Shown here one piece after another: positions 8,169 to 15,425 of a stretch of DNA of 23,541 bases. How positions within the stretch are numbered: position 1 is the stretch's first letter; every line of letters starts with the position of its first letter. The stretch comes from an uncultured Eubacterium sp. (GTDB taxonomy: Bacteria; Bacillota; Clostridia; Lachnospirales; Lachnospiraceae), in the NCBI GenBank assembly GCA_937915825.1, contig CALGGT010000025.1:1-23541 (forward strand). Reading direction: 5' to 3'. The notes under the pieces were generated by a model that ran no database searches, was not told where the DNA came from, and saw only the letters and a program-made list of their open reading frames with translations. The translations under genes were made by a program, and so were the position numbers.

Positions 8169-10586
8169 ATGCTTACCAAATTAATTAAATCAAATCTTCG
8201 AAATGATTTCTCCCACATGCTGACTTTCTTTTTGATCCTAATTATTTCTACTTTCATGCTTCATAGCGGGAGTATGCTGGTTATGGGTTATTCCCGGCTT
8301 TTTCAGGAAAAGAAGGTGGAATTTGATTCGGCAGATCTGGTTGTCATAGCCGAAGGACTGAGAGCTGATGTAACAGAGGAAGAATTGGAAGCATTGGAGG
8401 GGGAAAATTCCTATGTAGATGATTTAAAAAATAAATATAGCAAAAGCTATAATTCGGAGATGGAAACCTACTTGAATTCTCTTCCGGAGATCGATCGTTA
8501 TGAGAAGATAAAACCGATCAATGAGAATATGTCCTATAAGAAAGATTCTTATGATGAAGATAATAAGGATATATTTGATCAGTCCAGTTTTGTCCTGAGC
8601 TTTATGCCCTATGGTGAGTGGACGGAGGTCGAAAAGCCCCAGTTTGTTGAGATGAGTCAGGAGGAATATGAGAATCCCTTATATCTATCGGAGTCCATAA
8701 ATCTAAATTATTTTAATTTTAAGCTCGGACAGGAGGTGGATTGTGAGATTGGAGACAGGGAGTATACCTTTCATGTAGCGGGTTTTTATGATTCCATATC
8801 GGAGTGGAAAGTGGCCTATATCGGAAGATCGGACTATAACCGGCTGGCTCAAAATGAAGAAGGAATCTTAACGGAAAAAACGAATTATTATATTAAGCTT
8901 AGTAAGGGAACGGACCTTACGGAGTTTAAGGTTGCACTAGCGGATGGAATGAAGGATCGGGGAATCGTTGCAACAATGGATGATGTGGACACCAGGATCA
9001 CGCAGATGTCTTACATGCAGAATGTGGTTGCGGCGATATTGATTGCTTTCGCGATCATTATTGCTCTTGTATCCATGGTAGTGATCTACTTTCGGATCTC
9101 GAATTCGATTGAGCAGAGTGTACAGGGAATCGGTGCCCTTAAGGCACTTGGTTATACCACCGGACAGATGAGAACATCGATGGTTTTGGAGTATTTCCTT
9201 ACCGCCTCCGGCGGCTTTGTGATAGGAATCTTAATTTCTTATCTGTCGATGCCAAAGTTTGAGAAAATCATGAGAATATTTTGCGGTGTTAAGTGGGATA
9301 TATCTTTTGATATAAGACCATTGCTTATAACTTTTCTGATCATACTGGGAACGATTGCGTTGGTAGCATTCTGGAGTACCAGAAGAATCAAAGGGTTGGA
9401 TCCGGCGATCGCGCTTCGTTTTGGTCTTGAGAGTCACAGCTTCCGAAAAAATTACTTCCCGCTGGAACGAACCGGCGGCGGACTCAATCTGGTGCTTGCA
9501 CTTAAATCGATTATGCAAGGAACCAAGCAGAATGTTATGCTGGTAACTCTTATGACAGCCATCGGTTTCGTGGTATCTTTTGCAGTGGTCATGGGATATA
9601 ATACAGTTACGAAGCCGATGAACCTTTATCGGACCGTTAATTCCACGGCCTATGATGTCCTTTTTGTATTTAACAAAGAGGTTGACCTCAGTGAGATTCG
9701 AGAATATCCGGGGGTAAAGGATTGTTACTATATGGGGGAAGAAGAGGCGGTTGTGGAAGGACATAGTGGAATTTTGAAGTTCGTCAGTGATTATCAGGAG
9801 GTGGGTTTCTTTAATATCTATGAAGGCCGTTCTCCGATTTATGACAATGAGGTGGCTCTTAGCGGGCTTTTGGCAGAGTCGATTGGTGTAAAACCGGGAG
9901 ATGAAGTGAGAGTTCATGTAGGGGATCATGAAGGGGACCTGTTGGTGGTGGGATTGGTGCAGGGAGCATCCGGTGACCAGGAAATCTTTATGACAACAGA
10001 AGGAGCGGGACATTTTGAACAGGAGGAAAACAAAAACACAATCTATGTAGACATGGATGGAAATGAGAATGAGGCCGGTGAAAAACTGATCAGTGATGTT
10101 AAAAAGGACTTCGGAGATGCGGTAATGGAAACGGCGAACGTTGCAAAGGTGTTGGAGGGAGGAGAAAATATAGTCATTCAAGTTTGTGGACTTTTGGTGG
10201 CATTTATCGTAGGAATAACGGTAATGATCATTGTACTTTGTATGGCTCTCCTGTTAAAGACCGTGATCATTCGAAAGCAAAGGGAGATCGGAATCAAGAA
10301 AGCGATCGGATTCTCAAGTCAGCAGATAAGAAGGACACTGGTGTTATCCATTATGCCTCAAGTCATGGTAGGGGTTGTGACAGGAGCAGTTACAGGAACG
10401 CTTCTTTCCAACCGTTTCTTCACCATGATGCTTAGATCTATGGGGATTATACAGGCGAACCTTGAAGTGAAGGGATGGATGGGGGTATTTGCAGTTATAT
10501 TTATAACAATTTTAACTGCAATCATCACCTGGATTCTATCTGGCAGGATTAAAAAAGTAAGTGCATACACACTGATAACAGAGTAA
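8169..10586 (+). CDS. FtsX/MacB-like ABC transporter permease
   Basis: An 805-residue membrane protein with two FtsX-type units. The predicted order is helix 1 (about 17-40), a large extracellular domain (about 41-280), helices 2-4 (285-310, about 335-360, 384-402), helix 5 (455-480), a second extracellular domain (about 481-665) and helices 6-8 (667-698, about 723-748, 769-795). Each FtsX block contains the recognisable cytosolic stretch: IGALKALGYTTGQM in the first and IGIKKAIGFSSQQI in the second. This duplicated layout fits peptide or drug exporters and lipoprotein-release permeases more than the ten-helix BceB type. AAGGAGA at 8157-8163 sets the start. It is the last gene of the module begun by the response regulator. 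Confidence 0.9.
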   Translation: MLTKLIKSNLRNDFSHMLTFFLILIISTFMLHSGSMLVMGYSRLFQEKKVEFDSADLVVIAEGLRADVTEEELEALEGENSYVDDLKNKYSKSYNSEMETYLNSLPEIDRYEKIKPINENMSYKKDSYDEDNKDIFDQSSFVLSFMPYGEWTEVEKPQFVEMSQEEYENPLYLSESINLNYFNFKLGQEVDCEIGDREYTFHVAGFYDSISEWKVAYIGRSDYNRLAQNEEGILTEKTNYYIKLSKGTDLTEFKVALADGMKDRGIVATMDDVDTRITQMSYMQNVVAAILIAFAIIIALVSMVVIYFRISNSIEQSVQGIGALKALGYTTGQMRTSMVLEYFLTASGGFVIGILISYLSMPKFEKIMRIFCGVKWDISFDIRPLLITFLIILGTIALVAFWSTRRIKGLDPAIALRFGLESHSFRKNYFPLERTGGGLNLVLALKSIMQGTKQNVMLVTLMTAIGFVVSFAVVMGYNTVTKPMNLYRTVNSTAYDVLFVFNKEVDLSEIREYPGVKDCYYMGEEEAVVEGHSGILKFVSDYQEVGFFNIYEGRSPIYDNEVALSGLLAESIGVKPGDEVRVHVGDHEGDLLVVGLVQGASGDQEIFMTTEGAGHFEQEENKNTIYVDMDGNENEAGEKLISDVKKDFGDAVMETANVAKVLEGGENIVIQVCGLLVAFIVGITVMIIVLCMALLLKTVIIRKQREIGIKKAIGFSSQQIRRTLVLSIMPQVMVGVVTGAVTGTLLSNRFFTMMLRSMGIIQANLEVKGWMGVFAVIFITILTAIITWILSGRIKKVSAYTLITE

Positions 10587-10596
10587 AAAATTCATA

Positions 10597-10625
10597 TTGA
10601 CAAAGCCTATCAAATATTGTATTAT
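10597..10625 (+). promoter_or_regulatory. Strong sigma-A promoter of the six-gene ABC-2-like operon
   Basis: TTGACA at 10597-10602, a 17-base spacer and TATTAT at 10620-10625. It begins only 11 bases after the stop of the FtsX-type permease. The predicted start of transcription is near 10632, giving a leader of about 78 bases that contains a terminator-like hairpin. Confidence 0.85.
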
Positions 10626-10656
10626 AGCATAGGAATTTGTTTGTGTTCCTGGAGAT

Positions 10657-10692
10657 GGAGACAGAATCTTTTGTTCTGTCTCCTGTATTTTT
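10657..10692 (+). terminator. Intrinsic terminator or attenuator in the operon leader
   Basis: GGAGACAGAA (10657-10666) pairs perfectly with TTCTGTCTCC (10674-10683) around a seven-base loop, followed by TGTATTTTT (10684-10692). It can end transcripts of the upstream ABC operon, and also those started at 10632. The right arm overlaps a second possible hairpin that hides the ribosome site of the next gene. Confidence 0.8.
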
Positions 10693-10707
10693 AAGGTATA
10701 GGAGATA
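10677..10707 (+). promoter_or_regulatory. Alternative leader hairpin covering the ribosome site
   Basis: TGTCTCCTGTA (10677-10687) can pair with TATAGGAGATA (10697-10707) over 11 positions, two of them G-T, with a nine-base loop. This buries the Shine-Dalgarno AGGAG (10700-10704). It shares bases 10677-10683 with the terminator hairpin, so the two structures exclude each other. Confidence 0.45.
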
Positions 10708-10709
10708 CG

Positions 10710-11519
10710 GTGTTCATGGTGAAGCGAGAAGTTCATAAAATAATTTACAGAAAACAATTTGCAATTGTATTTATGATTTTCTTTGTGGCAGCAATCCTGG
10801 ACTTTTTAATAACCTGTAAAAACTATTATGGGGTAGAAATTTCGTGGATCCGTTCCGCATATAAATGTGGCATTCTAACAAATGACATAGGACTCTTTAC
10901 ATGTCAGTTTTTCAGTACGTTATTTCCACTTATGGTGTGTGTGGGAGTTTCGGACATCTTTTGTACAGAGGATAAAATGGGAATTACGAATTTTATTTAT
11001 GCACGTACTACCCCGCATAAAAATATCACATCAAAAGCAATTGCTGTTATTCTTGTCAGTTTTCTTATGACATTTATTCCACTTATTATTAATTTTATAT
11101 TAACTCTTACAGCGTTTCCTTTACAGGGTCATTACTGTTCGAATGCATCCTATCTCACGTTGACCAGCCCGGATGAAGGACGTATATTCGGATATCTTGA
11201 GATGTTTTATCCGTATTGTAATTGTATTGTTTACATATTGATTAGGTGCACGGTGGGAACGACGTTAGCATTGTTTTCATTTTCCCTATCTCTTTTAAAA
11301 TGCTTTCATAAATATGCGATCCTATTTTCAGGAATGATTTATTATCTATGTTATTCCTGCATTGTTGGTTTGCCTTTATTTAGCAATACACCCATTAATA
11401 CAGATATTTTTGCAATCAATTCATATGGAAGTGGATGGATGATTTTTATATTTATTGTATTTACGTGGATGATCAGTTTTGTGATGATAATGGCTGGAAG
11501 GAAAAAGGAAACATATTAA
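10710..11519 (+). CDS. ABC-2-like membrane protein, subunit 1 of the six-gene operon
   Basis: A 269-residue integral membrane protein with about six helices, including FAIVFMIFFVAAILDFL (about 18-34), one near 60-82, SKAIAVILVSFLMTFIPLII, a helix around CIVYILIRCTVGTTL, another around YAILFSGMIYYLCYSCIVG, and MIFIFIVFTWMISFVMIMAG. After the second helix comes a basic stretch, NFIYARTTPHKN, of the kind that contacts the ATPase in ABC-2 transporters. The start is either GTG at 10710 (five bases after AGGAG) or ATG at 10716 (11 bases after it); they differ by two residues. No named family is recognised. The next gene begins at the base after the stop, so translation is probably coupled. Confidence 0.8.
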   Translation: MFMVKREVHKIIYRKQFAIVFMIFFVAAILDFLITCKNYYGVEISWIRSAYKCGILTNDIGLFTCQFFSTLFPLMVCVGVSDIFCTEDKMGITNFIYARTTPHKNITSKAIAVILVSFLMTFIPLIINFILTLTAFPLQGHYCSNASYLTLTSPDEGRIFGYLEMFYPYCNCIVYILIRCTVGTTLALFSFSLSLLKCFHKYAILFSGMIYYLCYSCIVGLPLFSNTPINTDIFAINSYGSGWMIFIFIVFTWMISFVMIMAGRKKETY

Positions 11520-12245
11520 ATGTCGTTTAAGTACTATTTTGTGAAATATTTAAATATAATAAGTGTCGTTTTTCTCTTGATCATCATTTTTATATATCAG
11601 AGAAATACACTATCTGCTGAAGAAACCTTAATCCATGCGTTTCGTACAACATATAATGAGCGGATTTTTCTTGCCCTATATGTTACGGTTTATTTGGTCA
11701 GTTTGTTTCCATTGCTTAAACTGGTATTTCAAACGGAATATGTGGTAAGGATTTCTACAAAATGGAGATTCTTTGAGATGCTTTGCAAAAAAATATTTTT
11801 TATAGCATTTCTATACTCCCTGCTGTTATCATTCGGGTGGTATGCGATCGTAGGTTCCGGTATACAGGATTTTATAACGAAAAGATATGTTCTGTATATA
11901 ATATGCATCTTTTTGGGACAATTGATTGGGTGGATTGAAATAGGTATGATAGAGGTTTATCTATACATTTTAATACAGAATCTTCCATTGTCTTTTATCA
12001 TAAGTGATGCTCTATTGATCGGGATGAATTTGTCACTTTATATTTCTCATAATGAACATGTTTTGCAATATACCAGACTGTATGATTTTATGTTTTATCC
12101 GGAGGAAATAGGCGATTTATATAAAATTGTTTCAAATGGTTTCTTTCATATAGCGATCCTTTCACTTTTGTTTTTAACGAGTTATGAATTCATTAAGAGA
12201 CATGACTATATTATGGGAGGAAAAAGGGAACATGCGAATTCTTAA
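11520..12245 (+). CDS. ABC-2-like membrane protein, subunit 2 of the six-gene operon
   Basis: A 241-residue integral membrane protein with about six helices: YLNIISVVFLLIIIFIYQ, LALYVTVYLVSLFPLLKLVF, IFFIAFLYSLLLSFGWYAIVG, a long one around YIICIFLGQLIGWIEIGMI, one around LSFIISDALLIGMNLSLYI, and FFHIAILSLLFLTSYEFI. A basic cytosolic segment (VVRISTKWRFFEMLCKKI) follows helix 2, as in the two sister proteins. The ATG directly abuts the stop of the previous gene, and AAGGAA lies 11 bases upstream within that gene. I recognise no named family; the assignment as a permease subunit rests on topology and on the ATPase encoded in the same operon. Confidence 0.78.
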   Translation: MSFKYYFVKYLNIISVVFLLIIIFIYQRNTLSAEETLIHAFRTTYNERIFLALYVTVYLVSLFPLLKLVFQTEYVVRISTKWRFFEMLCKKIFFIAFLYSLLLSFGWYAIVGSGIQDFITKRYVLYIICIFLGQLIGWIEIGMIEVYLYILIQNLPLSFIISDALLIGMNLSLYISHNEHVLQYTRLYDFMFYPEEIGDLYKIVSNGFFHIAILSLLFLTSYEFIKRHDYIMGGKREHANS

Positions 12246-12978
12246 AAGTGAAAAAATAGAATTTGATCGACAAAGCATAGAAAGGATCATCGTGTTGGTG
12301 GTCATTATCTTTCTTGAAAGTTTTATCTCTCCGGATCAAAGTAGTCTTGATGATGTTATGAGGTGGATATTTGGCTGTATTGCCTTTGGAAACCGTAGCG
12401 TATTTATTTCGTCTATAATAAGATTTCTTTTGCCGCAGGTTGGACTTTTGTTGTTGTGGGGGAATTACATACATGAGAACGTGGTTGCAAATTATGAATT
12501 GATTTTCACAAGAACCAGAAAAAGTTATAAAGTTTTAGGGAAATATATTGCGCGATTGTTTTTCATGGTAACAGGGACAGTTTTTTCTTTAGAGGTTATT
12601 CTACTGGGGATATACTTGCTAAAAGGGTGTCTTATAGACAGCTGGTTCGACTTGATGTTGGATCTGGGGTTGTATTGTGTTTACATGGACGGCGTGATTA
12701 TTGCAGTCAATATCCTATCCTTGGCCATTCGGAATATTTTTAGTGTAATTCTAACCTTGGTTTTTCAGCTGATTATGTTTGAGGCGACCTATCAACTTAT
12801 GCAGGAGAGTTTTCTTTCCTCCATCTATTATTTCATGCCAACTTCTCCCGTGATGCTTGTGAACAATGTAGGACTTGGGAGAGGTCTAAAGCTAATATGG
12901 GGAATTTGCTTGATTGGCATTGCTGTATTATGGTTTATTCTGGGGTGTCAATATACAAGTCGTAAAGAATATTATTAG
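12232..12978 (+). CDS. ABC-2-like membrane protein, subunit 3 of the six-gene operon
   Basis: A 248-residue integral membrane protein, again with about six helices: IIVLVVIIFLESFIS, FLLPQVGLLLLWGNYI, LFFMVTGTVFSLEVILLGIY, one around YCVYMDGVIIAVNILSLAI, VILTLVFQLIMFEATYQLM and ICLIGIAVLWFILGC. The post-helix-2 segment YELIFTRTRKSYKVLGKYIA resembles FIYARTTPHKNITSKAIA of subunit 1 (shared Arg-Thr, Lys, K-x-IA), suggesting descent from a common ancestor. An upstream ATG (12184) lies well inside the previous gene; the ATG at 12232 has GGGAGGAAAAAGGG before it and overlaps the previous gene by 14 bases, so it is preferred. Function is unknown beyond probable ABC membrane subunit. Confidence 0.78.
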   Translation: MRILKSEKIEFDRQSIERIIVLVVIIFLESFISPDQSSLDDVMRWIFGCIAFGNRSVFISSIIRFLLPQVGLLLLWGNYIHENVVANYELIFTRTRKSYKVLGKYIARLFFMVTGTVFSLEVILLGIYLLKGCLIDSWFDLMLDLGLYCVYMDGVIIAVNILSLAIRNIFSVILTLVFQLIMFEATYQLMQESFLSSIYYFMPTSPVMLVNNVGLGRGLKLIWGICLIGIAVLWFILGCQYTSRKEYY

Positions 12979-12999
12979 GAAAGGAGAAACGAAATATCG

Positions 13000-13635
13000 A
13001 TGGATCGAATTACTTTAGAAAATGTCAGTAAGCAGATCAAAGGGGTAGAAATACTGACAGAAATTAATCAAGAGTTTAAAAGTGGTAGAATATACGGTTT
13101 ATGTGGCTATAACGGATCGGGTAAGACGATGCTGCTTCGAATGATGGCCGGCTTAATCCGACCTTCTAGTGGAAGGGTGATTGTGGATGGAAAAACGTTG
13201 CATAAGGATATTGATTTTCCGGAAAACATGGGTGTGTTAATTGAAAATCCGGATTTTTGGAAAAACTACACAGGTAAAGAAGTATTATATACCCTTGCGT
13301 CGATCAACAAAAAAATAGGAATGGAAGAAATAAACCGTGCCATGGAACAGGTGGGTCTGCAATCGGATGATCCCAGGACGATAAAAAAATATTCACTGGG
13401 TATGAAAAAAAGGCTTGGTATTGCACAGGCTATTATGGAAAGACCTAAGCTACTTTTGTTGGATGAACCCACAAACGCGCTGGATAAAAAAGGTGTTGAA
13501 ACAATAAGAAATCTTATTTTGGGACAGAAAGCAGAGGATGCGATTATTATTCTGGCAAGTCATAATAAAGAAGACCTGGATATTTGTGATGTAATCCTGG
13601 AAGTGGAAGAAGGACGGATAAGGAACAATAAATGA
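13000..13635 (+). CDS. ABC-2-type transporter ATPase (short, BcrA-like)
   Basis: A 211-residue ATPase, near the minimum for a full nucleotide-binding domain. Walker A is GYNGSGKT (36-43). The Q-loop region reads MGVLIENPDFWKNYTG (Glu instead of Gln, as in many BcrA-like proteins). The signature is degenerate, YSLGMKKRLGIAQA (131-144), as is usual for ABC-2 ATPases. Walker B is LLLLDEP (Asp155, Glu156) and the H-loop is ASHNKED (His188). It is the only ATPase in the operon and must serve all three membrane subunits. AAGGAG at 12981-12986 lies 13 bases before the ATG, a rather long gap. The stop overlaps the next start by four bases (ATGA), a sign of tight coupling. Confidence 0.92.
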   Translation: MDRITLENVSKQIKGVEILTEINQEFKSGRIYGLCGYNGSGKTMLLRMMAGLIRPSSGRVIVDGKTLHKDIDFPENMGVLIENPDFWKNYTGKEVLYTLASINKKIGMEEINRAMEQVGLQSDDPRTIKKYSLGMKKRLGIAQAIMERPKLLLLDEPTNALDKKGVETIRNLILGQKAEDAIIILASHNKEDLDICDVILEVEEGRIRNNK

Positions 13636-14336
13636 AAATAAAAAATGGAATGAAAATATTGGGAGCTATTTCTGTTCTGCTTGTTATATTCAGTGTTATC
13701 ATTGGCAGGATAACGGAGAAAAGTTATATTGACAATGTTGAATTGGATCAATATCTGGCCAATCCAAGTGTTACAGTTGCATATTATGGAATGGGATATG
13801 ACCCTGTTACGAATCGCGGATATGTGGATAACGATCAGGTGCAATGTATTGCTGACTTAATGAGAAACGACGTAGTTGTTGTAAAGGCAAAATTGAACGG
13901 AAAATTTCAAAGAAAACTATATTATGAATGCATTTTATCTCAGATAGATATCGTAAAGTGTTACAGCGGGGATTTGGAAGAGGGAGATCGTGTTAATGTT
14001 TTTGAGCCGGTAGATTGTGGATTTACAGATCAGATGTTATGTGTAGATGGATACAGCCTGTTGCAGCCGGACAAAGAGTATATATTATTTTTAAAAACCC
14101 TTAAAAATACCTATTTTGGAAAGGGCAAGTATGTATACGCACCGATTTCTACTCGATATGGTAAATATCAAGTGGGCGATCATAATCCAAAACTGTTTTC
14201 ATACGAAGAATTGGAAGAACCGGAAAGCTTGCGTTTGTATTCAGAGGTAAAAGATCAGGAGGTATATTTATACGAGAAAGATGAATACGATAAATTCCTA
14301 GAATTAAAGAGCGAGGTTATGGAAAAATATGAATGA
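13632..14336 (+). CDS. Membrane-anchored extracellular protein of unknown function
   Basis: A 234-residue protein with one N-terminal hydrophobic helix (about 7-25, ILGAISVLLVIFSVIIG) and no obvious cleavage site, so it is probably tethered outside the membrane. The outer part has a pattern reminiscent of OB-fold/TIMP-like extracellular modules: ADLMRNDVVVVKAKLNGKF, a beta segment ending VKCYSGDLEEGDRVNVFEPV, and LLQPDKEYILFLKTL. The C-terminal 50 residues are very acidic and likely helical. It overlaps the ATPase gene by four bases and the lipoprotein gene by eight, so its job is almost certainly tied to this transporter. Family assignment is not secure. Confidence 0.75.
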   Translation: MKIKNGMKILGAISVLLVIFSVIIGRITEKSYIDNVELDQYLANPSVTVAYYGMGYDPVTNRGYVDNDQVQCIADLMRNDVVVVKAKLNGKFQRKLYYECILSQIDIVKCYSGDLEEGDRVNVFEPVDCGFTDQMLCVDGYSLLQPDKEYILFLKTLKNTYFGKGKYVYAPISTRYGKYQVGDHNPKLFSYEELEEPESLRLYSEVKDQEVYLYEKDEYDKFLELKSEVMEKYE

Positions 14337-15279
14337 TCCGTGGATGAAATATGGGAAAATGGTTCTTATTTTTGTGGTGTTTTGTATGACCCTGGTTGCC
14401 TGTAAGAACGTACCGGTTCATGAGCCAAGTGAATATGAAGTCCTAAAAGAATGTGATATGGGGAATATTTTTACAGAGAATGATCAACTGTATCATATTA
14501 GGAAACAAATCAAAGAACACAGCGTAAAGGTGAAAAATCAAAAACGATCTATATCAAAATATGAGATAACACTGGACCAGTATTTTTATAATAAAAATAC
14601 TGGGGTGGCTATGTATAAATTTATACTATCCGCTTCAGATGGTTCCTCGCTTTCAGACGAACAATATAAGAAATTGTTAAATCTGCATGAAAAGGGGGAC
14701 TTGGATCTGATCAATAAAAGAAGTAGTCGTTCGATTCTCAATATCTTGAAGAAAGATAAAGATAATCAGGTGGTTTGGTATGTGGGGTGTTTGTTATCGG
14801 CTATTTCATCACAGGATAAGATTACAGATATTTCCAACAAAGATGCCCTGGATTCTGTTGGAATCTATTTTATGGGTAATCAAGCGGGGGAGCTTTCCCT
14901 TCCGGATTATTCTTACGAAGAAAGTGTGGTTGACTTTGATGTTTCAAAGAATCCAACGATTGTTTCCGCTAAAATGACGGAATGTGGACTGTGTGTAATT
15001 TGGAATATTGAAGATGTATTGACAGAATTTCATAAAAAGATCGAAAGCTTGCCGGCGGGTGAGGATCCGGAAGGGTACAATTATTCTATTTACAAAGATA
15101 TTTATATTCACATGAAGGATGGAACGAAGAAGAATGTATTAGAAGATTCCTTCTGCGATGAAGAAAAAAGAGAAGAGAATAAGATCGCCAGTTTTAGTGG
15201 AATATGGGAAGATGGCATTTCCTTGGAAGATGTGGAAAATCTGGAAATTGATGGAAGAATATATGAGATCCGTCGATAA
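14329..15279 (+). CDS. Lipoprotein of unknown function, last gene of the ABC-2-like operon
   Basis: A 316-residue predicted lipoprotein. The signal peptide MVLIFVVFCMTLVAC ends in a lipobox (L-V-A-C, Cys25), so it should be lipid-anchored on the outer face of the membrane. The mature protein is charged and mixed alpha/beta, with no domain I can name. Segments such as KYEITLDQYFYNKNTGVAMY and YSIYKDIYIHMKDGTKKNVL look like beta-sheet. An internal ATG at 14344 is an alternative start, but the one at 14329 overlaps the previous gene by eight bases and has GAGG upstream. Bacteriocin-immunity operons often pair a lipoprotein with an ABC exporter; here no precursor peptide is seen, so a protective role is only a possibility. 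Confidence 0.78.
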   Translation: MNDPWMKYGKMVLIFVVFCMTLVACKNVPVHEPSEYEVLKECDMGNIFTENDQLYHIRKQIKEHSVKVKNQKRSISKYEITLDQYFYNKNTGVAMYKFILSASDGSSLSDEQYKKLLNLHEKGDLDLINKRSSRSILNILKKDKDNQVVWYVGCLLSAISSQDKITDISNKDALDSVGIYFMGNQAGELSLPDYSYEESVVDFDVSKNPTIVSAKMTECGLCVIWNIEDVLTEFHKKIESLPAGEDPEGYNYSIYKDIYIHMKDGTKKNVLEDSFCDEEKREENKIASFSGIWEDGISLEDVENLEIDGRIYEIRR

Positions 15280-15373
15280 ATCAGGAACTGTCAGGAAGGA
15301 ACGGAGCATTGATGAAGGATGCGAATGTAAATTTGCAAGGGAAGAGTGTCTTGCGTCTTTTCGTTAAAGAAAG

Positions 15374-15416
15374 AAAGGGGCTATCGTGCTAAGAAATTAT
15401 CACGACAGCCCTTTTT
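15374..15416. terminator. Bidirectional intrinsic terminator between convergent operons
   Basis: GGGCT-A-TCGTG (15378-15388) pairs with CACGA-C-AGCCC (15401-15411), with one A-C mismatch and a 12-base loop. The stem is flanked by AAAG on the left and TTTTT on the right, so it works as a terminator for the plus-strand lipoprotein gene and, read in reverse, for cysA. Confidence 0.85.
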
Positions 15417-15425
15417 GAACGTTTT

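Noticed and set aside
9231..10181. 316-residue open frame on the minus strand
   Set aside because: It lies entirely inside the FtsX-type permease gene. Its translation is rich in His, Cys and Ile without any domain pattern, and there is no ribosome site. It is an antisense shadow.
13632..15279. A bacteriocin precursor or immunity function for the two surface-protein genes
   Set aside because: No small Gly-Gly or lanthipeptide-like precursor and no modification enzyme was found in or near the operon, so immunity is left as a possibility and not used as the annotation.
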